Assembly (NCBI GenBank): GCA_947683425.1
Contig: CANTUQ010000043.1
Coordinates: forward strand, 12,014,501-12,078,500
Source of the DNA: Excoecaria cochinchinensis
Lineage: Eukaryota; Streptophyta; Magnoliopsida; Malpighiales; Euphorbiaceae
Length of the DNA stretch: 64,000 nt
Direction: 5' to 3'
Shown here: one piece after another, positions 43,176-55,903 of the stretch
Position numbering within the stretch: position 1 is the first letter of the stretch
Layout of the letters: every line of letters begins with the position of its first letter
The notes under the pieces: generated by a model
The model's input: only the letters and a program-made list of their open reading frames with translations
Told to the model about the DNA's origin: nothing
The model's database searches: none
Program-made: the position numbers and the translations under genes

Positions 43176-46100
43176 TTAATTTTCGGTAACTCCCAATAAT
43201 GCTCGCAATTGATTGAACACATCAGATTTGAGTGACTTTGTGAAAATATCCGCAATTTGATCTCGTGTTTTCACATATTTCAATATCACCTCCTTCTGCT
43301 CGATGCATTCTCTAATGAAATGATATATCGTGTCGATGTGCTTGCTTCGATCATGAAAAACTGGATTTTTCGCCAACGCCAAAGCCGATTTATTATCAAT
43401 AAAAATTTTTGTTGAATTGTGTTGAGCCATCTGCAAATCCTTCAACAATCTTCTCAGCCATATTGCATGACACACACATGCGGTTGCAGCAACATATTCA
43501 GCTTCACAAGTTGATAAGGTCACAATTGGTTACTTCTTTGAACTCCAAGTAAACGCCGTGTTACCAAGAAAAAATACAAAGCCTGTAGTGCTTTTTCGAT
43601 CATCCTTGTCACCAGCCCAATCACTATCGCTGTAGCCAACTAATTTGAAATCTTCAGATTTTGAATAATGTAAACCAAAATTAGTTGTACCTTTTAGATA
43701 TCGAAGTATTCTCTTTGCTGCATTCCAATGTGACTCCGTTGGTGACTCCATGTATCTGCTTACTAGTCCAACTGCATATAGAATGTCGGGTCTTGTACAG
43801 GTCAAATATCTCAAGCTTCCAATCAAGCTTCGAAATATTGTCGGATTGACTTTCTTTCCATGCTCATCCTTGGTCAATTTTAGGCTGCATTCAACAGGAG
43901 TGCTGACAGGATTGCAATTCTCCATCTTGAACTTCTTCAAGATCTCCTTTGCGAAGCCACTTTGAGAAATAAAAATTCCATCATCATTCTGCTTCACTTC
44001 AATGCCAAGATAAAATGACATGAGGCCAATGTCAGTCATTTCAAACTCACGAACCATCGTCTTTTTGAAATCTTCAAACATTTGCGGATTGTTTCCTGTG
44101 AAAATTAAGTCATCTACGTACAAACAAACAATTAGCAAATCTCCATCTTTTACTTTCACGTACATGGCATACTCATGGGGGCATTTGACAAAACCATTTT
44201 CCTGAAAGTATTTGTCAATGCGACTGTTCCAGGCTCGTGGTGCTTGTTTGAGTCCGTACAATGCTTTCTTCAATTTCAACACTTTATCTTCATGCCCTTT
44301 GACAATATAACCAGGAGGTTGCTGAATGTAAATTTTCTCCTCCAAGTATCCATTGAGGAAGGCTGACTTGACATCCATCTGGTGAATTTTCCACCCATTT
44401 TGTGCAGCAACTGAGATTACCATTCTGATGGTTTCCAATCTAGCGACTGGAGCAAAAACTTCGTTGTAGTCAATTCCGGCTCTTTGACTAAACCCTTTTG
44501 CCACAAGTCTTGCTTTGTGTCTCACAACTTCTCCTGCAACATCTTTCTTAGCTTTGAACACCCACTTGACACCAATGGGTTTCTGGTTAGCTGGAAGTGA
44601 GGTCAACTCCCATGTCTTGTTCTTCTCAATTGCTTGAATCTCCTCCTCCATGGCTTTTCTCCATTGCTCATCTTTCATTGCTTCCTCTGCATCAATTGGT
44701 TCACTATCAACAAAATGACAATAAAGAGTTAGTTCTTCACTAAGATCTCTTGTGACATCATATAGATCTTCAACTCGTCTCAACTTTCTTGGCCTTTGTC
44801 TTGGACTTTCACTTTGGTCTTCATCTCCTTCAGGAGATGCACTTGAAAGAGGTGTATTTGACTCTTGTGTTGTGGTTGCTTCCTCGGGATCACGATCATT
44901 GTTTTCATCTATAGTGAATGGATAAAAACTGTAGTTCTTTTGCTTATCATTGCTCCAATCCCAGACTGCTTCTTCATCAATAGTCACGTCCCTACTGATG
45001 ATTATCTTTCGAGAATTAGGATCAAACATCTTGTATCCCTTTGAATGTTCTGAGTAGCCAACAAATAAGTACTTCTTGCTTTTGTCGTCAAGCTTCTTTC
45101 GTTCTTCATCTGGTATATGAACATGTGCAACACTCCCAAAAATACGTAAGTGAGAAATGTTTGGCTTTCTTCCGCTCCATGCTTCTTGGGGTGTTTTATT
45201 CCAAACACTTGTTGTTGGTGATCGGTTCAAAATGTAAATTGCACAATTAACTGCTTCTGCCCATAGCTCCTTTGGTAAATTTTTGCTCTTCAACATGCTT
45301 CTCACCATATCAAGCACCGTTCTGTTCTTTCTTTCCACAACACCATTATGTTGGGGAGATCTAGGAACAGATAGAAAATGACGAATCCCATGCTCCTCAC
45401 AGAATCTCTTGAATTCATTAGATGTGAATTCTCCTCCTCGATCAGATCGTAGGGCTTTGATGTAATGGCCGCTTTCTTTCTCAACGAGAGCTTTAAATTT
45501 CTTGAACGCTCCAAAAACTTCTGACTTTTCCTTCAAAAAATAAACCCACGTCTTTCTGCTATAATCATCAACGAATAGCAAGAAATATTTATTGTTACCT
45601 AATGACATTGGAGTCATTGGTCCACAAACATCCGCATGAATTAGCTCAAGTGGTGCCTTTGCTCTTGACATAGACTCCTTCGAAAAACTGGTTCTGAATT
45701 GTTTGCCAACAAGACATCCCTCACAAAGTTGTTGTGGTTGATCAATGGGTGGCAAGCCATGCACCATCTTCTTCTGACTCAATAACTTTAGGCCTCCAAA
45801 GTTGAGATGCCCAAACCTCAGATGCCAAAGCCAATGAGAGCTCTTCACACAAGCTTTTAAGCATTTTGCCACATCCGTCTGAATGTTGAGTGTGAACATG
45901 CGATTCTTTGACATGGGCACTCTAGCTAACAGCTCCTTTTTCTCGTTCAACAATAACAATTTTCTGTCCACCATATGCACTTCATAATTTTTTTCTAAAA
46001 GTTGTCCCAAACTCAAAATATTACTTTTCATATTTGGAACATAATAAACATTATTAATGAACCGGTGAGCACCATTCTTTAGCCGAATAAGAATGGTTCC

Positions 46101-47354
46101 TTTGCCTGTAATGGGAACCTTTGAGGAATCTCCAAATACAACATTACCGCTGATGGACTGGTCAAGTTCCACGAACATCTTCTTATCTCCACACATATGG
46201 TTACTCGCTGCGTTGTCAAGATACCATATGTTGTTCTCGTGACTTTCTTCACCTTCATAAGTGAGCAGAACTGTGCCTGCAACATTTTCATCTTGGATGT
46301 TATTTGCCTTTTCCTCCACCTCCTTAGGAGAACTCCAACATTCTGATGCGTAGTGACCATACTTGGAGCAGTTGTAACACTGGATGTTGGATTTATCACG
46401 TCCATCATTCGGCCTCCAAGCTCCTCTTCCATGTCCGCGTCTATGTCCGCGACCTCTTGTGAATTGAGTGGCTCCTTCATTGTTGTCATAATTATTGTCT
46501 CCTCTTCTTTGTTGTTGATTTCGTCCTCGTCCTCGTCCTCTTTCATTTCCTCCTTGTCCTTTACCACGTCCTCTTCCGGATTGGTTTCTTTGTCGGTCAT
46601 TCTCTCTATCTTTGAATGAAGTCTTTGTTGCCAAGACTTGTTCTGTTGACTCTTCTCTCTGCTTCATAATTCTTTCTTCACGAGCTTGCAAAGACCCTAT
46701 GACTTCATCAACAGTCATAGTACTAATGTCTTTGGATTCTTCCATGGCTACCACTATGTAGTTAAATTTTGGCAATAGTGATCGCAGGATCTTTTCAACT
46801 ATTCTTGATTCTTCAATTCTTTCTCCATACTGTCGCATTTGATTAACGACAGACTTTACTCGTGAGGAGTAATCAGTAACTCCTTCTGTCTCTTTCATCT
46901 TCATCATTTCAAATTCTCCTCTCAGCATCTGCAGACGAACCTTTTTTACTTTCTCTTCACCTTGAAGAGAAACTCGTAAAATTTCCCATGCCTTTTTAGA
47001 GGTAGTAGCATCAGCTACCTTTTCAAACATCACGTCATCCAATCCTTGGTGGATGAGAGTAAGTGCCTTCTGATCGTTTCTACGATTTTTCTGGAAACTA
47101 TCTTTTTCTGCCTGTGATAGTCCTGTCTCGTCTGCCGGAATTTCATAGCCTTTTTCAACAATTTCCCAAACATCCTGGGATCCTAATAAAGCTTTCATCC
47201 GAATGCACCAATTTGTATAATTGGTTTTTGTAAGCTGAGGGAATTGAAAAGAGATACTGGAATTGGCATTCATTTTTTTTGTAGGATCTCTCAAACACTC
47301 ACTATAACCCAAGAAAAATTCTTTTCTGATGTGGAAGATCAGACTATGCTGCAA
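43176..47354 (-). CDS. Copia 3 gag-pol polyprotein, interrupted by one stop
   Basis: From 47354 a frame of 1274 codons runs to TAA at 43532-43530, and the same frame then continues to 43176. An internal Met about 27 codons in (MNANSS) may be the real start, because the upstream codons lie in a leader shared with Copia 4. Order: gag; zinc knuckle CYNCSKYGHYASEC (about residue 325); protease DNAASNHM (about 378); integrase with HLRFGHLN...CEGC (about 506 on) and RSDRGGEF (about 633); reverse transcriptase with YVDDLIFTG (about 1078); RNase H. The stop sits within RNase H right after SSKK, where Copia 4 has Gln. Reading past it ends with IADIFTKSL. All catalytic motifs I looked for are present. 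Confidence 0.93.
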
Positions 47355-47398
47355 CCACAGAGCATACTAAGAAAAAAAACTGGGCTCTAATACCACTT

Positions 47399-47840
47399 TG
47401 TTGGAAGAAATAAAGACTTTAATTGAAAAAATTATTGGAAGGAACAATGACTTTAAATGAAAGAAGAATAAAATTGCTAAGAGAAATTAAATACTCTTAT
47501 TATTGTTTTTACCAACACTTCACACTTCACACTTCACACACTTTGAGCACAAATTTCTGCTCTATTTATAGAGCAAGAAAAACAATTAACACCACAATTT
47601 TTTCTTTAAATGACAACCATAAATTTTTGCCAACGATTGCCAACTCACTAAATCACTCATGCTTGCTAATAATTTATGTTTTCTTGCCAACTAATTATGT
47701 CTTCTTCTTAGACAAATATTGCAGCCAACTTATTGTCAACTAATTAAATGAATAATACCATGTGCAATTGTCCAACTCATATGTGGCTCATTCTTCTCCA
47801 CTTCCATTTTTAATTAATTTCTTAAGTTTACCTTTTAACA
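47399..47840 (-). repeat. 5' LTR of Copia 3 (right in window)
   Basis: 442 bp; it should hold the promoter of the element, transcribing leftwards. Confidence 0.95.
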
Positions 47841-49382
47841 GAAAGGTCTTTTGAGATTGAGAAAGGCTGCTTCAAATTCAATAAAATATTAAGTAAAATA
47901 AAGTCTTTTAGATACATGTGTCTTTACTAGAAGCCTAGTGTAGACACCGGGTCCTGAAACAGTTCAGATCAAGGTTACCCAATGAGCATTATATTGCTCT
48001 AAAATAGCTGAAGAACTGAAGCATGAGACTCTCTCTCCGAATTTTGTGTTTTCTAAAAAAGAATTGACTTTGAAGGAAAAAATAATTTTCTTGACTGCTT
48101 TCTTTCATAACTTTCAATGCTTAAAAAAGGGGTTCCTTATGTGGACATCTATTTTCCAAAAAAAAAAAATAATAAAAACATATAAAAATTACAATTATTA
48201 AGTAAATAAATAAATAAATATCTAAAATAATAAAATAAAAAAGAGAAAAAAAGGGATTAATTAATAAAAATATATAATTATGGAGGGAAATTAAAATGAA
48301 CCAAAAGTAATTCAAAATAAGAGGATATTTAGAGATGAATGGAGGCAGAAAAATAAGGAGGAAATCAAGGAGAAAATCAAGAGTGAGATCTACCTAAAAT
48401 TGGAATATAAAAGGAAAAAACTTAGAAAAGAGGGAGGGAGGCGGCAGATCAAAGCAAAGAAAAAAGAAGAGAAAAAGAGAGAGGGGGAGAAAAGTAAGAG
48501 AGGAGGGCGGCACCTACTGGAAGAAAAGGGGAGAGTGAAAAAAAAGAGAGAACACAAGTAAAAAATAGAAACACACGAACACATACAAAACGAAAGCAAT
48601 TCACAGTGTTTTTTTTATCTAACAAGAAACTGAAAGAGGGCAAGGAGAAGGAGAGACTATGGTGCTTGGACCTCTTTATTTTGGGGCAATCAAAATTGAG
48701 GGTAATATTCCTGAGCAAACCCCAACAAATTACTATTTCCTGTTAATTTCAGTTTTTGCAGTATGCTTTCATTTTTTTGATCTTTTGATTATTTTAATTT
48801 CATTTGTTTGATTTAGTTTTAGTTTTGTTTGTTCCATACATTTATTGTTGTTTTACTCATCAATATGTAGAAATGAGTGAAAACATGCAAGAGTTGGGTG
48901 CTACTGTTCATCATCTTCCTTATTTCTCTGTTTTGGATTCTCCATTTTTTATTTTCTTGATTTTGTGCTTTTCATATTTGATTTTGCTTTCTTCTGTTTG
49001 ATGATGGATTTTTCTGGATTTTATGTATGATTCTTGATTTACCTCATTTTTGGCTTAAAAAAACTAATTTTACGTTTGAGTTGGCTTGCTGGAGGCGGGA
49101 CTGGTTTCGATGCCGCTGATGGGAAGATAGCTGCCGACGGCCGTCGGTGACTGCCCGCCGCTCACTGTCTCCTCCTTTCGGCGAGCAACCTGTCTCCTCT
49201 CTTTTCTTAGCCGTCCGTTGTGTGGTGCGCCTGCGTTCCAATGCCCTTTACGTCTTGCAATTTCACTTCAATGTAAACCTGCATGTGATTGAATTTAAAT
49301 TTATTTCATTCTATTTCTACATAAACCTGTTGGCTCTTCTTTCACGTTGCACTTGCATGACTTTGCTTGGTCCACTTTTATG

Positions 49383-49384
<2 letters not shown>

Positions 49385-49415
<31 letters not shown>
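49385..49415. repeat. (TA)n microsatellite
   Basis: About 15 uninterrupted TA units. Confidence 0.95.
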
Positions 49416-49418
<3 letters not shown>

Positions 49419-49733
49419 AGCTTATTTACTCATATGTTCTTTTTTGTTCAATTATTACCATTTGTTAAATGTTAAATGTCTTTTTCCATGGCTTTTCTTT
49501 ATTTTTGCATGGTGCTGTTTACGTCTTCATGTCCCTGCATTCCTTCATGATTTTGCATTTCATTTTAATTGTTTTGGCCACACCGTTTATTTTATGCATT
49601 TGAAATTGTTTTCATTTTTTATTTATTTAATTTTCTTTATTTTATATAAATTGTACTTTATTATTTTATTGTCATTTTTAATTTGTAAATATATCTTGTG
49701 TGTCATATTAATTTGTTAAATTTATTTAGTTTG

Positions 49734-49734
<1 letters not shown>

Positions 49735-49764
<30 letters not shown>

Positions 49765-49782
49765 TTTTGTTATTGTAAATAC

Positions 49783-49822
<40 letters not shown>
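49735..49822. repeat. Two (ATT)n microsatellites
   Basis: ATT/TTA runs at about 49735-49766 and 49784-49822, separated by a short non-repeat stretch. Confidence 0.9.
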
Positions 49823-49904
49823 GCAATTTGTAAATCCTATTTTGATGATTGTCTTATTTGTGGGCCACTGTTGCATTTAGTTTTCCATTTAGCATGGCTT
49901 ATAT

Positions 49905-50247
49905 TGTTAGAAGGTGGAAGAGAGAATTTAGAGAGAGTGAATTAGAGAGAAGGATATAACACTCAAATATTTGGCTTGCATAAAACACTTAGTACAAGGA
50001 GTATTTATAGTGAGTTTTGGGATCACACTAGAATTAAAAATTATTAAATACCTAACACCCTTCCACCTAACTTAAATATCTAACCACTTTCTATCTAACT
50101 TATTGAGTACCTAATCACTTTCACCTAATCACTTTCACCTAACCACTTTCCACCTAACTTATTAAATATCACATTATAATTCTAAAATAAAATATTTTAA
50201 GGGGAACTTTAGAAATTCTAAAATTCAAATTAAACATATTTTTAACA
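49905..50247 (-). repeat. 3' LTR of Copia 4 (left in window)
   Basis: 343 bp, with a 14-bp tandem copy absent from its partner. Confidence 0.95.
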
Positions 50248-50254
50248 CTCTCCC

Positions 50255-53200
50255 TTAATTTGAGTTTTTCTTCTTCATCCCGAGCCTTGATCTTAATCTT
50301 TGAAAGTCTTCGAACTTGAGTGCTTTTGTGAAGATGTCCGCAACTTGATCATGTGTCTTCACGTACTTGAGCTCTACTTCTTTTCTTGCAATGCACTCCC
50401 TAATGAAATGATATCTTGTGTCTATATGCTTGCTTTGATCATGATACACCGGATTCTTAGCAAGTGCTTGAGCAGACTTATTGTCGATGTAAATCTTCGT
50501 TGCTTCTTCTTGAAACAAGTGAAGTTCCTTTAATAGTCGCCTTAGCCAAATCGCATGACAAGTACAAGAGGTTGCCGCTACATACTCGGATTCACATGTA
50601 GAAAGCGTAACAAGTGGTTGTTTCTTTGAACTCCATGAAATTGCACAATTACCCATTGAAAATGTAAATCCGGTAGTACTCTTTCTATCATCAACATCTC
50701 CAGCAAAGTCGCTATCACAATATCCGATAAGCTTGAAGTCATTGGAGTAAGTATAAAATAATCCATACTCCAACGTACCTTTCAAGTACCGAAGTATTCT
50801 TTTCGTTGCCTTCATATGAGTTGTTGTAGGAACTTCCATAAAGCGGCTCACTACTCCAACAGCATAAAGAATATCTGGTCTTGTGCATGTCAAGTACCTC
50901 AAGCTTCCCACAAGGCTTTTGAATAAAGTGGGATCTTCCTTTTCGCCTTCTTCAAACTTTGAAAGTTTCATTCCACACTCCATGGGCGTGTTTACGGGGT
51001 TGCAATCATGCATCTTGAACTTTTTCAATACTTCTTTCGCATATCTTTCTTGAGAAATAAAAATTCCTTCCTCCATTTGCTTCACTTCTAGGCCCAAATA
51101 GTATGACATGAGCCCTATGTCAGTCATCTCGAACTCATGAGACATCTCCTTCTTGAATTCTTCAAATAATCTTGGATTGTTGCCGGTGAAGATGAGATCG
51201 TCCACATAAAGGCAAACTAGCAATATGTCTCCATTATGACAAGCTTTCACATAGAGAGCATATTCATTAAGGCAACGATCGAAACCATGCTCTTGAAAGT
51301 ACTTGTCAATGCGACTATTCCATGCCCTTGGCGCTTGCTTTAATCCATACAATGCCTTCTTCAACTTCAAGACTTGGTCCTCATGTACTTTGACCACATA
51401 TCCAAGTGGTTGCTCAATGTACACTTCTTCTTCAAGATCACCATTTAGGAATGCCGACTTCACATCTAGTTGATAGATTCTCCATTTCATTTGAGCCGCC
51501 AATGAGATAAGTAATCGAATAGTCTCCATGCGAGCAACTGGGGCAAACACCTCTTCGTAGTCAATGCCATGCCTTTGCTTGTAACCTTTTACAACAAGCC
51601 TTGCTTTGTGTCTTTCCACTTCTCCTTTTGCATTCTTCTTCACCTTGTAAACCCATTTGACTCCAATAGCTTTATGACCTTTAGGAAGATTTGTTAATTC
51701 CCAAGTATCATTCTTCTCAATCGACTTGATTTCCTCATCCATAGCTTGTTTCCACCTTCTTTCTTTCATTGCTTCTTCAAAGCTTAATGGCTCGCCGTCG
51801 GCTAAGAGGCAATGCAAACCGAGAGTTGTTTCTTCGGTTTCATTATAAAGATCATCAAGACTTCTCATTCTTCTTGTCCCTTCATTTGAACTTTCACCTT
51901 GATCATTGGGAGTGGGTGTAGGAGGTGGAGTTGCATCTTGTGTTGGTGCCATGGCTTCCTCTTCTTCCTCGACAAAGTATGGAATGAAGTCGTAGTTGCT
52001 TTCTTCATTTCTTTCCCAATTCCATGCTCCATCTTCATCGAACTCTACATCACGGCTCACCACAACCTTGCCATTGTTTGGGTTGTACAACTTGTAGCCC
52101 TTTGAGTTTGCATTATAGCCAATAAAGACGTGTTTGACACTTCTATCATCAAGCTTGCTTCTCTCTTGTTGCGGGATGTGCTTGTAAGCAATGCATCCAA
52201 ACACTTTCAAGTGATTCACGCTAGGCTTATGTCCACTCCATGCTTCTAGTGGCGTACGATCCTTGATGCTTGATGTTGGTGAGCGATTAGATATGTACAC
52301 TGCACAAGAGACAGCTTCAGCCCAAAACTCCTTAGGCATATTCTTAGCCTTCAACATGCTTCGTGCCATGTTAAGAATTGTTCTATTCTTCCTTTCCGCA
52401 ACGCCATTTTGTTGTGGTGATCTAGGGACTGTTAAAGGACGTCGAATCCCATGAGCCTCACAAAATTCGTTGAACTCTTTTGAGGTGAACTCGCCTCCTC
52501 TATCGGACCTTAGAGCCTTGATTTTGTAGCCACTCTCCCTTTCTACAAGAGCCTTGAAGATTTTGAATGCAGCAAATGCTTCAGACTTTTGCTTCAAGAA
52601 GTAAACCCATGTTTTTCTACTAAAATCATCAATAAAGAGGATGAAGTATTTGTTGCCACTAAATGATGATGGATCAATTGGCCCACAAACATCGGTGTGA
52701 ACAAGTTGGAGTGGCTTGGTTGCTCTTAATGTGGCCTCCTTTGGAAAACTCTTTCTTGCATGCTTGCCAAGAAGACATGCATCACAAATTTGATTGGGAT
52801 GATTGATTAAAGGCATCCCTTTCACCATCTTCTTCTCCCCCATATCTTTGAGTGCGCCAAAGTTCAAGTGCCCAAATCTCATGTGCCAACGCCATGCTTC
52901 CTCCTTTATCGTAGCTTTCAAACACTTTACATCAAGTGTCTTGAGATTCAATGTGAACATTCTATTCCTCGACATAGCGACCTTGGCAATCAATGTATCA
53001 TTTTGATCTCGAAGCCAAAGACAATTATTTTTCATGTGAATATCATACCCCTTTTCCAAGAGTTGTCCCAAGCTTAAAATATTGCTTTTTAACTTGGGCA
53101 CATAGTAGACATCATTAACAAGCTTATGGCTACCATCTTTGGAAGAAATGATAATTGTACCTATGCCTTCAATTTGAATTTTTGATGAGTCCGCAAAAGA

Positions 53201-54382
53201 CACATTACCCCGTGCATTTTCATCGAGCTCCACAAACTTTTCCTTTAGTCCACACATATGGTTGCTTGCACCGTTGTCTAAATACCACGAGCTCTTGTCA
53301 TCCTTCTCTTCCCCTTTAAGTGCTAGCAATAAAGTTGATTCATCTTCATATTCTTCCTTGCCATCCATAAGATTAGCTCTTGTCTCACCATTATTCAAGG
53401 AACTATAGCATTCCCAAGAATAATGGCCCAACTTATGACAATTGTAGCACTCAATGTTGGATTTTTCATACCTCCTTTCATTTGTCTTCAAATTATGGCC
53501 TCGCCCTCTACCTCTTGCACTTCCACGACCTCTACTTGATTGAAAATTTCTTGCCTCATAATTGAAATTGTATTGGCTACCTCTTCCTCTTCCACCTTGG
53601 CCACGTCCATGGCCTCGTCCTCTTCCTCGTCCACGTCCTTGTTGGCTTTCTCCTCTATCTTCCTTCAAACAAGCCTTGGCTTTTAGAGCTTGCTCTAATA
53701 CTTCTCCTTGTCTTCTACTAATCTTGTCTTCATGGGCTTGCAAGGATCCCTCTAGTTGTTCAATAGTCATCTCCTCCAAATTCTTTGATTCTTCAATAGA
53801 GCACACCACATAATCGAATTTTTGAGTGAGAGTTCGAAGGATTTTCTCCATCACACGAACATCCTCCACCTTGTCGCCATATCTCTTCATTTGATTTGTT
53901 ATCGCCTTTACTCTCGAGCAATAATCCGAAATTGATTCGGATTCCTTCATCTTCATTGCTTCAAAATCCGTTCTTAGAGATTGAAGCCTTACTTTCTTTA
54001 CCTTTTCTACTCCTTGGAAAGACTTTTGCAAGATCTCCCAAGCTTCTTTTGAAGTTGTTGCATCGGCCACCTTTGCAAACATTGAATCATCCAAACATTA
54101 GTGGATGATGGTGAGGGCTTGTTGATCCTTCTTTCTTGTCTTTACCAATTCATTTCTTGCATTTTGAGACAAGACTCCTTCATCGTGTGGCTTCTCATAT
54201 CCTTTCTCTACTATCTCCCATGCATCATGTGAGCCTAGTAAGGCTTTGATTCGAAGACACCAACTCTCATAGTTATCTTTTGTAAGACGAGGGTATTGGA
54301 ATGAAATCATATCAAAATTGGACATTTTTTTCACTCTCTCTCTTTTTTTTTTCAACTTACTCACTCTATTTTTTTCACACAC
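50255..54382 (-). CDS. Copia 4 gag-pol polyprotein, interrupted by one stop
   Basis: The frame starts at 54382 (or at the internal Met of MSNFDMISFQ, about 20 codons in). It meets TAA at 54100-54098 within gag, after about 94 codons, and continues in the same frame to 50255 for a further 1279 codons from the next Met. In that part: zinc knuckle CYNCHKLGHYSWEC (about residue 212), protease DNGASNHM (about 270), integrase HMRFGHLN and RSDRGGEF (about 526), reverse transcriptase YVDDLIFTG (about 961), RNase H with SSKKQPLVTLSTCESEY, and the end QVADIFTKAL. It is closely related to Copia 3 in domain order and sequence. The stop truncates gag early, so the element probably depends on others to move. 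Confidence 0.93.
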
Positions 54383-54481
54383 TCACAATAGCCCAAGGAA
54401 AATTCTTTTCTGATGTGGAAGATCAGACTATGCTGCAACCACAGAGCATACTAAGAAAGAAACTTGGCTCTGATACCACTT

Positions 54482-54810
54482 TGTTAGAAGGTGGAAGAGA
54501 GAATTTAGAGAGAATGAATTAGAGAGAAGGATATAACACTCAAATATTTGGCTTGCATAAAACACTTAGTACAAGGAGTATTTATAGTGAGTTTTGGGAT
54601 CACACTAGAATTAAAAATTATTAAATACCTAACACCCTTCCACCTAACTTAAATATCTAACCACTTTCTATCTAACTTATTGAGTACCTAATCACTTTCA
54701 CCTAACCACTTTCCACCTAACTTATTAAATATCACATTATAATTCTAAAATAAAATATTTTAAGGGGAACTTTAGAAATTCTAAAATTCAAATTAAACAT
54801 ATTTTTAACA
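54482..54810 (-). repeat. 5' LTR of Copia 4 (right in window)
   Basis: 329 bp; promoter-bearing LTR for leftward transcription. Confidence 0.95.
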
Positions 54811-54815
54811 TATAT

Positions 54816-55903
54816 GTCTCTGCATGGTTTTCTTTTGGCTTCACGTAGACTTTTACATGTTTTGGGCCATCCGTTATTTTGTTGTGATATAGGTATTCAT
54901 GCATTTGTTTAGTTGTTTGGTCATTTATTTGTTAAATTCATGTGTTTCGCTACTGTCATTATTATTACTAGTGTTACCTCATGTTATTTCATCATTTTAT
55001 TTAATTCATTTTATTTTATACTTGTATACTAATTTTATTTTATTACTCATTCATATTCGTATTTATAGTGCTATTAATTAATTATTTATTTTAATTAATT
55101 AATTTATTTCATTACTAACTATTTGTCTCTTTTGTTTTGTCGATTTAATAAACCTACTCGCACATGAGAGTTTTCCCACTGAATGGAGATTTGGGGGCTA
55201 AGGAGGTTTAGAGACATTTTTTTTGGGGTTTGGCTTTATATTTTGTATATTTTTATTTATTTTCTTTTAGTTAGTTTTGATTATTATTTTAGGTTGACTT
55301 GTAATAAAAGAATTTATGCACGTTAAAAAGAAAATCACAAACATAATTATATTAATTAACTTAGAACCTTTTCTAATAAAAATGGGACCAATGTCCCAGT
55401 TTTTAAATCCAAAATAAATTGTCACCCTAAAATTGTTTTCTTTAACCATGCATGTGAGGACCAATGTTTTTATCCTTAATAAATAGCCCGATTTATATAT
55501 GAATCACGAGCAATTTACAATGGGTGTTATATTCCGCCCCTAATTTTGTTGTAATTTATTTTCATATACTTTATTTTAATTACGCTCCATTTACCGCTTT
55601 TCTTGGATGGACAACCTGCGCTTTAGTTAAATTGCACTAAATTGAATGAGAAATAGGATGAAACGCTAAATTCAAAACTCAATTATAAACTTAACCAATG
55701 TATGAATAAATGGGAAGTCCCTAACGTTCTCTGGTCTTTGGGCTCAATGAGGCGAGAGGTCCATCTTAAGATTCTATTGGGGAAGATACCTCTTGTGTCC
55801 CGGAAAAAAGGCTCAACTTGCATAGTCCTAGGCTCTACGAGGCAACAGGGCCATCCTAATGTTCAATTAGGGTGGGGCCTCCAAAACACCTCTGGCTTGC
55901 CCA
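54816..55903. other. Intergenic DNA, no gene seen
   Basis: AT-rich up to about 55650. At about 55730-55895 two diverged copies of a ~80-bp unit occur (GGCTC.A.GAGGC.A.AGG.CCATC). No coding similarity was recognised. Confidence 0.4.

Larger units (their letters stand above)
42721..47840 (-). mobile_element. Copia LTR retrotransposon 3, young
   Basis: LTRs at 42721-43162 and 47399-47840 are both 442 bp, begin TGTTGGAAG, end TTTTAACA and differ at only one base that I can see. The target duplication GAAAG is perfect (42716-42720, 47841-47845). The primer site (complement of 47383-47395, TGGTATTAGAGCC) matches tRNA-Met with one change. A purine tract TAAGGGGGAATG adjoins the left LTR. One polyprotein frame fills the interior. 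The near-identity of the LTRs means a recent insertion. Confidence 0.97.
47846..49904. other. Intergenic DNA with purine-rich tract, short GC-rich block and microsatellites
   Basis: 48230-48560 is A/G-rich on the plus strand. A GC-rich block at about 49080-49240 (GCCGACGGCCGTCGG palindrome near 49132) resembles a leader/promoter but is followed by no recognisable gene. Microsatellites are listed separately. Confidence 0.4.
49905..54810 (-). mobile_element. Copia LTR retrotransposon 4, young
   Basis: LTRs at 49905-50247 (343 bp) and 54482-54810 (329 bp) begin TGTTAGAAGG and end TTTTAACA. They differ by one substitution and a 14-bp tandem copy (CCTAATCACTTTCA) in the left LTR. The target duplication TATAT is perfect (49900-49904, 54811-54815). 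The primer site (complement of 54466-54478, TGGTATCAGAGCC) is a perfect tRNA-Met match and the purine tract AAGGGAGAGTG adjoins the left LTR. The coding region is full length with one stop. Confidence 0.97.

Noticed and set aside
46079..46619. Frames of 173 and 88 codons inside Copia 3
   Set aside because: They overlap the gag nucleocapsid region in other frames; the Copia polyprotein explains the sequence.
42745..47743. Identical 106-codon frames at 42745-43065 and 47423-47743
   Set aside because: They are the two LTRs of Copia 3 and are identical for that reason; not a duplicated gene.
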